Source: Chloroflexota bacterium
GTDB lineage: Bacteria; Chloroflexota; Chloroflexia; Chloroflexales; Kallotenuaceae
Direction of reading: 5' to 3'
Length of the DNA: 13,759 bases
NCBI GenBank assembly: GCA_019240175.1
Contig: JAFAYS010001101.1
Location: 1-13,759, forward strand
The notes beneath the pieces are model-generated. The model was not told the DNA's origin and did not search any database. It was given only the letters and a program-made list of their open reading frames with translations. Positions 7,141-13,486 of the stretch are shown here, piece after piece. Made by a program: the position numbers and the translations under genes. Numbering within the stretch: the first letter of the stretch is position 1; each line of letters starts with the position of its first letter.

Positions 7141-8301
7141 ATGCAGAGCGTTCAACAGGCGCTCTGCGCTACGCTGGCCGGCGATCGCGTCGCTTGGTCG
7201 TCGTTTACCGCCGCCGAGTGGCGCGCGCTGCTGACGATGGCGCAGACCGATGGCGTCCTGCCGCTGCTCCACTGGCGACTAGAGCAGCTGGGCTGGCCCG
7301 CATCGCTGCCGTCCGATCTCAAATCTGCGCTACAGCTCCATTACTACAGCGCCGTCGCCCAGAGCGGCCTGATCCACGCCGAGCTTGAGCGCGTGCTGGC
7401 GGCGCTGGCACCTGTCACAAAGGTTGTCGTACTCAAAGGCGCGGCGCTCGGACCAACACTCTACCCGGCAGCCGCGCTCCGCCCGCTCAGCGACATCGAT
7501 CTGCTGGTGCCGGAGGACGATCTTCCCGCCGCGACCGCCGCGCTGCACGCGCTGGGCTACGCCGATATGCCCGAGCTCACGCCGGGGATCAACCAGCTAG
7601 TCGAGTATCATTCGAGCTTTCGGGGCGGGCCGCGCGGCAGCGTGACCGTCGAGCTGCACTGGCGGCTGGTGGCAGGTGCCGCCGACTGGCGCTCGCCGTC
7701 CCACGACTGGCTCTGGCAGCAGATCGAGCCGTGGCAAGCTAATCCCACTCAACAGCCGATCTGGCAGCTCACACCCGCCGCCCATCTGCTTTATCTGGCC
7801 GCACATCTCGTCTTGCAGCACGGCTCCAACCAGGCGCGGTTGATCTGGCTCTACGATCTGCATCTGGTGCTCACCCGGCACGGCGAGCGTATCAGCTGGC
7901 CCGAGACGATCGTGCAGGCGCAACACGTGCGCTGGACCGACGCGCTGCATACCGCACTGCGTGCGACCCAGGCCTACTTCGGCACGCCGCTGCCCAGTGA
8001 TCTACTGCCGGCGCTTCAGTCCGCGCTCGATCGACCAGAAGCTGCGTTTGCGCAACGCAAAGCCAGCGCCGCGCCCAGCCCGACGATCGGCGAGTGGCTC
8101 AAGCTGCAATCCTTGGAGCCGCGCGCCCGCCTGCGCTTCATCGCTAGCCTGCTCTTTCCCAGCCCGCAGTACCTTCGCTGGCGCTACCAGCCGCGATTGG
8201 CGTGGCCGCTGTGCTATCTCTACCACTGGCTGCGGATCGTGCTCGCGGCGCTTGAGATCGCCGGGCATTGGGCCAGCCAGCGAAAGTCGATCGCCAAGTG
8301 A
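7141..8301 (+). CDS. Nucleotidyltransferase family protein (NTP_transf_5-like)
   Basis: A 386-residue soluble protein. The N-terminal helical region (to about 90) is followed by the nucleotidyltransferase core with VVLKGAAL around residue 100 and the metal-binding SDIDLLV at 117-123 (Asp118, Asp120), then ELHWRL in the third strand region and a helical C-terminal half with HLLYLAAHLVL. This pattern fits the NTP_transf_5 family (PF14907). Members occur in lasso-peptide and other RiPP clusters and in surface-polysaccharide loci; one lasso-cluster member has been linked to glycosylation of its peptide (from memory). The exact substrate here is unknown. It starts 3 bp after the CPBP gene and overlaps the HprK-like gene by GTGA, so both are almost certainly made together. 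Confidence 0.85.
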   Translation: MQSVQQALCATLAGDRVAWSSFTAAEWRALLTMAQTDGVLPLLHWRLEQLGWPASLPSDLKSALQLHYYSAVAQSGLIHAELERVLAALAPVTKVVVLKGAALGPTLYPAAALRPLSDIDLLVPEDDLPAATAALHALGYADMPELTPGINQLVEYHSSFRGGPRGSVTVELHWRLVAGAADWRSPSHDWLWQQIEPWQANPTQQPIWQLTPAAHLLYLAAHLVLQHGSNQARLIWLYDLHLVLTRHGERISWPETIVQAQHVRWTDALHTALRATQAYFGTPLPSDLLPALQSALDRPEAAFAQRKASAAPSPTIGEWLKLQSLEPRARLRFIASLLFPSPQYLRWRYQPRLAWPLCYLYHWLRIVLAALEIAGHWASQRKSIAK

Positions 8302-9131
8302 GCGCCGAACGTTTCGACCCAGCCGATCCACAGTTGATCTGCGGACTGTCGATCGCCGGCCTGGGCATCACGCTGCACTGCAACGACCCGGCACTGGCTG
8401 CGGCCCTACGGCAACGCTATCGCGATTTTCCGCTGGAAACCGAGCCGCTGCTGGTCGCGAGGATCATGCTGGCCGGGAGTGAACGCACCGCTCCGCTCTA
8501 CGATCCGGCGCTCAGCTTTCACGACGGCCTGATCCGCTTCACTACGCCGAGCTACTTCGGCACGATCGACGCGCAAGCTGGACGCGCCGAGCTCACGATC
8601 TCGTCAACCTATCCCCTGGAAGACATCGAGTATTTTGTGCGGGTGATCTATGCGCTGCTGGCGTTTCGCGCGGGCGGGCTGCTGCTGCACGGCGCGGGCA
8701 TCGCGCGCACTGGGCGCGGCTATCTCTTCTGCGGCTACTCCGGCAGCGGTAAAACTACCGTGGCGCGGCTCTCGCCCGACGATCAGGTGCTGAACGACGA
8801 TCTGGTGGTGGCGCTGCCGGATGGCGATCGCTGGCTACTCTACGCGACGCCGTTCTGGAACCCGACGCAGGTTCGGCCCGGCGGGATCAAATGCGCGCCG
8901 CTGACCGCGCTGCTGCGGCTGGTGCAAAATACAACGGTCTTCCTTGAGCCGATGGGCGCGGGCCAGGCATTGGCTGAGATCATCGCCAACGCGCCGGTGC
9001 TGCCCGCCGACCCGACATTGAGCGCGGCGCTGCTGCTGCGTGGCCAGCAGATTCTGCGCGCGGTGCCAGCCTATCGCCTGCACTTCCTCCCCGACCCATC
9101 GTTCTGGCCGCTGGTTGAGGTGCTGGCTTAG
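8298..9131 (+). CDS. HprK-like P-loop serine/threonine kinase
   Basis: The preferred start is GTG 8298, overlapping the previous stop as GTGA, giving 277 residues; a TTG at 8268 would add ten residues inside the upstream gene. Residues 126-153 contain the HPr-kinase signature order: GGLLLHGAGI, a short beta hairpin, then the Walker A loop GYSGSGKTT at 146-154. NDDL at 166-169 follows, matching the DD segment after the P-loop in HprK. The true HprK N-terminal domain is replaced by an unrelated segment with a FTTPSYFGTIDAQAG stretch. Such HprK-like kinases are found beside PqqD-like proteins and NTP_transf_5 proteins; characterised ones in lasso clusters phosphorylate the precursor peptide rather than HPr. 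The expected substrate here is the peptide at 9412-9594 (inference). It is the last gene of the upstream operon. Confidence 0.88.
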   Translation: MSAERFDPADPQLICGLSIAGLGITLHCNDPALAAALRQRYRDFPLETEPLLVARIMLAGSERTAPLYDPALSFHDGLIRFTTPSYFGTIDAQAGRAELTISSTYPLEDIEYFVRVIYALLAFRAGGLLLHGAGIARTGRGYLFCGYSGSGKTTVARLSPDDQVLNDDLVVALPDGDRWLLYATPFWNPTQVRPGGIKCAPLTALLRLVQNTTVFLEPMGAGQALAEIIANAPVLPADPTLSAALLLRGQQILRAVPAYRLHFLPDPSFWPLVEVLA

Positions 9132-9134
9132 GAG

Positions 9135-9260
9135 CTAGGTGAATAGCTCGTCAACCGGCATCGTCCAGCTGGCAACCGCCGGCTCGGCCACGGACAGCAG
9201 ATTCACATCCCACACAACGAGCGTGCCCGCCGCCAAGTAGTCGCGAATTTTCGCGCCTAA
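9135..9260 (-). pseudogene. Remnant of an Uma2-family (DUF820) gene
   Basis: Reading the minus strand from 9260 to a stop at 9137-9135 gives 41 codons that start LGAKIRDYLAAGTLVVWDV and end PAVASWTMPVDELFT. The first part matches the conserved helix and strand of Uma2 proteins (typically KIRDYLAAG then a hydrophobic VW strand followed by D). The end matches the usual C-terminus (a hydrophobic run, LPV, D/E, LF). The variable stretch normally between them is largely missing, and upstream in this frame there is a stop at 9269-9267. It is therefore a decayed fragment with a deletion, not a working gene. Uma2 proteins are PD-(D/E)XK nuclease-like and are very numerous in Chloroflexota and Cyanobacteria. 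Confidence 0.6.
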
Positions 9261-9318
9261 TACTGGTCAAATTTTGCCGCGCCAAATGACTACACATCAA
9301 TAGGCCCTTTCTGTCCTG

Positions 9319-9342
9319 GTCAGCGTTTGAACTCCGGCTGAC
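9319..9342. promoter_or_regulatory. Dyad around the -35 box (possible operator)
   Basis: GTCAGC at 9319-9324 and GCTGAC at 9337-9342 form a perfect 6-bp inverted repeat with a 12-bp spacer. The -35 hexamer lies inside the spacer. The position suits a repressor or activator site controlling the peptide operon, but 6-bp arms can arise by chance. Confidence 0.3.
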
Positions 9343-9355
9343 GACTCCGTATAAT
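9327..9355 (+). promoter_or_regulatory. Sigma70-type promoter of the peptide operon
   Basis: TTGAAC (9327-9332) and a perfect TATAAT (9350-9355) are separated by exactly 17 bp. Transcription should begin near 9362, leaving a leader of about 50 nt before the ATG at 9412, with GAGGAA at 9401-9406 as ribosome-binding site. It is the only near-consensus promoter I noticed in the window, and it precedes the small peptide gene after 280 bp without a plus-strand gene. This supports a separate, strongly expressed transcription unit running through 13486. Confidence 0.75.
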
Positions 9356-9411
9356 GTGCCGAGCGTCGATCTCGCGAATCGAACACCGCGTTACCATTTA
9401 GAGGAACTTTC

Positions 9412-9594
9412 ATGCAGCACGTCGTAGATGACTCGTTGGAGTCAGACGATCAGCCTACCGAGCCTTCGCTTGAGCCCCGCAAGCCCTATCACAGCCCGGC
9501 GATCATCCACGAGCTTCAGCTGGAAACACGTGCCGGATCGCCTATCGGCCTGACAAATATTCTGAATCCCTTCGACCCCCGCGCGAAGATGTAG
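9412..9594 (+). CDS. Candidate RiPP-like precursor peptide (YxxP leader, LETRAGSP motif)
   Basis: A 60-residue peptide with its own promoter and a GAGGAA ribosome-binding site 5 bp before the ATG. Residues 1-23 are acidic and low in complexity. Residues 24-29 are KPYHSP, the YxxP motif (Tyr26, Pro29) that RRE/PqqD-like domains bind in lasso leaders. LETRAGSP at 37-44 follows, with Thr39 where lasso leaders carry a conserved Thr near the cleavage point. The remaining C-terminal part, 41-60, is AGSPIGLTNILNPFDPRAKM. There is no Cys, so no lanthionine or disulfide is possible, and no Asp/Glu 7-9 residues after any plausible core start, so a classical lasso ring is excluded. Ser43 and Thr48 are candidate phosphorylation sites for the HprK-like kinase (inference). 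A PqqD-family gene and two peptidase genes follow in the same operon. The role as precursor is inference; the gene itself is well supported. Confidence 0.75.
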   Translation: MQHVVDDSLESDDQPTEPSLEPRKPYHSPAIIHELQLETRAGSPIGLTNILNPFDPRAKM

Positions 9595-9622
9595 TTTGGC
9601 ATTCAGTACTGCCCGTTTGGAG

Positions 9623-9642
9623 ACAGCTAAACGCTGTTATTT
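9623..9642 (+). terminator. Weak stem-loop between peptide and protease genes
   Basis: ACAGC (9623-9627) and GCTGT (9633-9637) pair perfectly around a 5-nt loop and are followed by TATTT. The stem is only 5 bp (6 with a G-U pair), so at most it is a leaky attenuator that would favour the peptide over downstream genes. It lies in the 72-bp gap between 9594 and 9667. Confidence 0.25.
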
Positions 9643-9666
9643 GATCGTGCCCACAATAGGAACTGT

Positions 9667-12642
9667 ATGTTTAAGCGCAGCTTGATCGCCGTTATGCTGG
9701 CCGTGTTGCTGGGAAGTTCGCTCGTCAGCGCGGCGGATCGGGCTGCGTCTGCCCCCACACTCGGCGTTCGCCTGCTTCACGCAACGGCCTCGGGCGCCGT
9801 TCTGGATCTTGTCACCTCGCACTACAACCTCACCGGAGATTCAAATCACCAGCGGCTGACGATCCCCGGCGCTATTGCCGGTACCGATGCTGGCAAGCCG
9901 CAGCTGCCGCACTTTTCCGCACTGCTGAGCATTCCCGCCGGCGCGGAAATCGAGCTGCGGCTGCTAGAAACCGGCAGTGAAACCTTGCCGGGCCGTTACT
10001 CGATCGCTCCGACTCCGCAGCCCGCGCCGCTCACCGACGATCTTCAGCCCGGAACCATGGTCGTCACGCCCGACGCGCCAACCTACGCCAGCAACGCACT
10101 CTACCCAGCTACGCCTGCCCGCATCGCCGAGGATGGCTGGCTGCGCAACCAGCGGATCGTACGGATCGAGCTGTCGCCGTTTCAGTACCGCCCGGCGCTC
10201 GGCCAGCTGATCTGGCATCGACATCTGCAAGTCGAGGCGCGCTGGACTGTTGCGCCCGGCATCCGGCAGCGCACACCGATCGACGCGCTGGACGCGCAGC
10301 TTGGCGGCGCGGTGCTGAATCGCGAGTCCGCGCTGGGCTGGCAGACAACGATTCAACCCTCACAGCCAGAATCGCAACTGCGCGTAAAAACTACAGTCCC
10401 GCGCTACAAGATCGTGGTCGATCACGACGGCATGTATCGCCTCTCCTACGCCGATCTTCAGACCGCCGGGCTGGATCTGGCCTCGGTCGATCCGCGCTCG
10501 TTTCGGCTGAGCAGCCAGGGTCGCGGCGTCGCGATCCAGGTGATCGGCGAGGCCGACGGTCGCTTTGATGCTGGCGATGCACTGCTCTTCTACGGCGAAA
10601 AGTTCAGCGGCACGGTGGTCTCGGATACTGTGGTACTCGACAACAGCGTCGTGACAACCGACACGATCATGTCCGAAAGCTACGCGACGGCCAGCAGCTA
10701 CACCGACGACAATGTCTACTGGCTCGACACCGGCGGCGCGCCCGGCCCGCGCATGGCCGCCGTCGACGGCACGCCGGGCAGCGCCCCGACGCCTGCGTTC
10801 TACCGCGAGACCGTTCGTGCTGAGCAATCAAACGTGTGGTGGACCTGGCACTTCACCAACCGCGACGTCTGGTTCTGGGATCGCGTCCAGACCAGCGATC
10901 AAACCACGCGCTCCTACAGCATCTCGCTAGACGCGCTCGCTGCCACGTCGATCAGCGCAACGGTGCGCGCCGAGGTCGTGGCCCGCAACCAGAACACCAA
11001 CGCCGCGCCGGATCACCGCACGCGCTTTGCGCTCAACGATCTGCCGCTGGAAGATGCGACCTGGGACGGCCTGACGCGCTATCGTTTGGAGGCCGAGATC
11101 CCGCAGGGGGCGCTGGGCCAAGGCGAGAACCGGCTCGATTTCACCGTGATCAATCAGCCCGCGCTCGGCGGCGACGATCTCTTCTTCGACTGGTTTGCGA
11201 TCGACTATGCCCGCCGCTTCCAGGCACGCAATGACCGGCTCACGTTTACCGGCGACGCGGGCGAGTGGCGCTACCAGATCGAGGGCTTTACGCAGCCCAA
11301 CGTCCAGGTCTTCGACATTACCACGCCGACCACGCCGCAGCTGATCGCCAATCTAGTGCATGCAGCCGGTGAAGACGCGTATAGTGTGGCGTTCCAGCGC
11401 AGCCATGCCGCCGGCGCGCGCTTCGTGGCGGTAGCCGAGCCGGGCTGGCAGCGGCCCAAAGCGATCAGGCGCTACGTCGGGCCGGATCTCACCAGCGGGA
11501 GCGCTGACTACCTTGTGATCACGCACGGCACGCTCCGCGCCGCCTCCGAGCGACTGGCGGCCTACCGTGCGGCGCAAGGCTTGCGTACGCTGGTTGTAGA
11601 TATCGACGATGTGTACAACCAGTTCAACCACGGCATCTACCATCCCGTGGCGATCAAGCGCTTTCTGGCCCACGCCTACGCCCACTGGCAAAAGCCCGCG
11701 CCCAGCTACGTTGTGCTCGCCGGCGATGGTCACTGGAATTTCAAGAACTACAATCCGCAGCGCTACGGTGGCCCGCCGATTCTCATGCCGCCCAATATGG
11801 CCTGGATCGATCCCTGGCAGGGCGAGGTCGACGCCACCAACATGCTGGCTGCGGTCGCCGGCACCGATCTGCTGCCGGATCTGGCGATCGGACGGCTGCC
11901 CGCCAACAGCAACGCCGAACTCAACGCCATGATCGACAAGATCGTTGGCTACGAGCAGGCCGCGCCCGGCGATTGGCAGCAGCGTCTGCTGTTTGTCGCG
12001 GATAACACGCCCGACGCCGCCGGCGATTTCGTGGCCTCGTCCGAAACCTTGATCGCCGAGCACACGCCCGACAACGCGCAGATCGAGCGGATCTATCTCG
12101 AAGACTACTGCGGCCCGCCGTCGGCTGTGCCTGCCGCCTGTCCCCCGGCGACCAACCAGCTGATCGACACGCTCAACGTAAGCGGCACGCTGCTGCTGAG
12201 CTACATCGGCCACGCCTCGATCGGGCGCTGGACCCACGAGCAGCTGCTGGTCAACGCCGATCTGCCACGGCTTACTAACGGTGCGCATCTGCCGGTCGTA
12301 CTCTCGATGACCTGCCTCGACGGCTACTGGTTCTATCCCAACCAGCCGGGCCTGGCCGAAGATCTGGCGCGCACCGCCACCCACGGCGCGATCGCCACCT
12401 TCTCGCCAACCGGCCTGGGCGTCGCGACCGGCCACGATGTGCTTGAGCGCGGCTTTTACGATGCGCTCTTCCAGCAGCATGTGCGCAGGCTCGGTCCGGC
12501 GACACTGATCGCCAAACAGGCGCTCTACGCCACCGGCAGAGACAGCGATCTGATCAATACCTTTGTGCTCTTCGGCGATCCGGCGCTGCGCCTGGCGCTG
12601 CCGTCGTTCACGGTGTACGCGCCGGTTGCGCTGGGCAGCTGA
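9667..12642 (+). CDS. Secreted C25 (gingipain-type) cysteine peptidase
   Basis: A 991-residue protein. MFKRSLIAVMLAVLLGSSLVSA is a clear Sec signal peptide with cleavage expected near 22-24. Residues to about 350 form a propeptide-like beta-rich region, followed by a carbohydrate-binding-like beta-sandwich to about 600. The peptidase domain has VVLAGDGHWN around residue 690, the catalytic His in YIGHAS (His849) and the catalytic Cys in LSMTCLDG (Cys883); the 34-residue His-Cys spacing is close to that of gingipains. The chain ends soon after FVLFGDPALRL with VYAPVALGS, so there is no type IX secretion domain, sortase motif or terminal helix, and the enzyme is presumably released or held by other contacts. 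AGGA at 9658-9661 is its ribosome-binding site. It follows the peptide gene by 72 bp and precedes the S26 gene by 1 bp, so it may cut the peptide or its products outside the cell (inference). Confidence 0.92.
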   Translation: MFKRSLIAVMLAVLLGSSLVSAADRAASAPTLGVRLLHATASGAVLDLVTSHYNLTGDSNHQRLTIPGAIAGTDAGKPQLPHFSALLSIPAGAEIELRLLETGSETLPGRYSIAPTPQPAPLTDDLQPGTMVVTPDAPTYASNALYPATPARIAEDGWLRNQRIVRIELSPFQYRPALGQLIWHRHLQVEARWTVAPGIRQRTPIDALDAQLGGAVLNRESALGWQTTIQPSQPESQLRVKTTVPRYKIVVDHDGMYRLSYADLQTAGLDLASVDPRSFRLSSQGRGVAIQVIGEADGRFDAGDALLFYGEKFSGTVVSDTVVLDNSVVTTDTIMSESYATASSYTDDNVYWLDTGGAPGPRMAAVDGTPGSAPTPAFYRETVRAEQSNVWWTWHFTNRDVWFWDRVQTSDQTTRSYSISLDALAATSISATVRAEVVARNQNTNAAPDHRTRFALNDLPLEDATWDGLTRYRLEAEIPQGALGQGENRLDFTVINQPALGGDDLFFDWFAIDYARRFQARNDRLTFTGDAGEWRYQIEGFTQPNVQVFDITTPTTPQLIANLVHAAGEDAYSVAFQRSHAAGARFVAVAEPGWQRPKAIRRYVGPDLTSGSADYLVITHGTLRAASERLAAYRAAQGLRTLVVDIDDVYNQFNHGIYHPVAIKRFLAHAYAHWQKPAPSYVVLAGDGHWNFKNYNPQRYGGPPILMPPNMAWIDPWQGEVDATNMLAAVAGTDLLPDLAIGRLPANSNAELNAMIDKIVGYEQAAPGDWQQRLLFVADNTPDAAGDFVASSETLIAEHTPDNAQIERIYLEDYCGPPSAVPAACPPATNQLIDTLNVSGTLLLSYIGHASIGRWTHEQLLVNADLPRLTNGAHLPVVLSMTCLDGYWFYPNQPGLAEDLARTATHGAIATFSPTGLGVATGHDVLERGFYDALFQQHVRRLGPATLIAKQALYATGRDSDLINTFVLFGDPALRLALPSFTVYAPVALGS

Positions 12643-12643
12643 T

Positions 12644-13165
12644 ATGCAGCCAAACATCAGCGATCGCTACACCGACGTCGCGCTCGATCTGCTGCGTCAG
12701 AGCGGGCAGGTCGGCGGCGCGACACGGCTGCCGGTCACTGGTACGAGCATGTTGCCGCTGCTGCAACCGGGCGATGCGGTATGGCTTCAGTCGATCGATC
12801 TGACGGCGCTGCGACCCGGCGATCTCCTGCTGATCCGGCAGCACGGCGTGTTGCTCACCCACCGGTTGATCGCGGTGGGACCGGAGCGCTGGCAGACCAA
12901 AGGCGATAACAATCCGCTGCCCGATCCGCCGATCACAGCGCAGCAGATTGTGGGGCGGATTGTAACTGTGGAGCGCGGCGGCACGTCGCTTGATCTGCGG
13001 CGACGCCCCTGGCGGATCGCGAGCCGACTGCTGGCGTGGAGCGGGCGGATCGAAGAGCGCTGCCAAACGCTGCAGCATCCACGGTTCCGGCGGCTGGCGT
13101 ATGTGGTCGACGCTCCTTTTCGGCTCGTGACGCGCGCGATCGTCGGCGTCGCCGCTCGTTTGTAG
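12644..13165 (+). CDS. S24/S26 signal-peptidase-like protein without obvious membrane helix
   Basis: A 173-residue protein starting at ATG 12644, one base after the C25 stop; the longer open frame from 12563 would run inside the C25 gene and encodes an Arg-rich shadow. The signal peptidase I core is present: VTGTSMLPLLQPGD with nucleophile Ser35, the LRPGDLLLI strand, THRLI with His73, and TKGDNN at 85-90. His73 takes the position of the Lys of bacterial LepB, as in ER-type/SipW signal peptidases that use a Ser-His pair. Classical signal peptidases have one or two membrane helices; none is evident here. The C-terminal 60 residues are Arg-rich with amphipathic patches (RIASRLLAW, VTRAIVGVAA) that could bind the membrane surface. 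It may process the small peptide rather than Sec substrates (inference from position). The PqqD-like gene starts 12 bp after it. Confidence 0.87.
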   Translation: MQPNISDRYTDVALDLLRQSGQVGGATRLPVTGTSMLPLLQPGDAVWLQSIDLTALRPGDLLLIRQHGVLLTHRLIAVGPERWQTKGDNNPLPDPPITAQQIVGRIVTVERGGTSLDLRRRPWRIASRLLAWSGRIEERCQTLQHPRFRRLAYVVDAPFRLVTRAIVGVAARL

Positions 13166-13177
13166 AACAGGTTGTTT

Positions 13178-13486
13178 ATGCTTGCTACCACGCTGTATGT
13201 CGCGGCCCAGCCCGGTATCGTCGGGCAAATCCTCAACGACGAGGCGGTGCTGCTGCTGCCCGCTAAAGGCGAAGTCAAAGTGCTCAACGCGGTCGGCGCG
13301 CGCATCTGGTCGCTGGTCGACGGCACCCGCACGATCGCGCAGATTGCGGCTCAGATCGCCGCCGAGTACGCCGTCGCGTCCGCGCAGGCCGAGGCCGATA
13401 CGCTGGCCTTCGTGGCCGAGCTCGCCCAGCGCGAGATGGTGACGCTGCTGGCCCAACCACTCGATGCAGCGAGCCGCGCTCAATGA
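13178..13486 (+). CDS. PqqD-family protein (RiPP recognition element)
   Basis: A 102-residue protein from ATG 13178; a TTG at 13172 two codons earlier is less likely. It has the PqqD/RRE pattern: a beta hairpin (ILNDEAVLLLPAKGEVKVLN), the conserved hydrophobic/Gly/Trp helix (VGARIWSLVDGTRTIAQIA), then helices with AEADTLAFVAELAQREMV. PqqD-like domains bind leader peptides and present them to modifying enzymes, as B1 proteins do for lasso precursors. The YxxP motif of the peptide at 9412 is the natural partner in this operon (inference). It is a stand-alone domain, not fused to an enzyme. It is the last recognisable gene; no clear terminator follows. Confidence 0.87.
   Translation: MLATTLYVAAQPGIVGQILNDEAVLLLPAKGEVKVLNAVGARIWSLVDGTRTIAQIAAQIAAEYAVASAQAEADTLAFVAELAQREMVTLLAQPLDAASRAQ

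Noticed and set aside
9412..9594. Classical lasso peptide precursor
   Set aside because: The leader fits, but no Asp/Glu lies at position 7, 8 or 9 from any plausible core start, and no cyclase or B2 protease gene is present.
12563..12643. N-terminal extension of the S26-like gene
   Set aside because: It overlaps the C25 coding end and encodes an Arg/Cys-rich shadow; ATG 12644 begins just after the C25 stop.
11353..12657. 434-codon open frame on the minus strand
   Set aside because: It mirrors the C25 coding frame in GC-rich DNA, is Arg/Gln/Gly-rich with no family resemblance, and the plus strand has clear motifs here.
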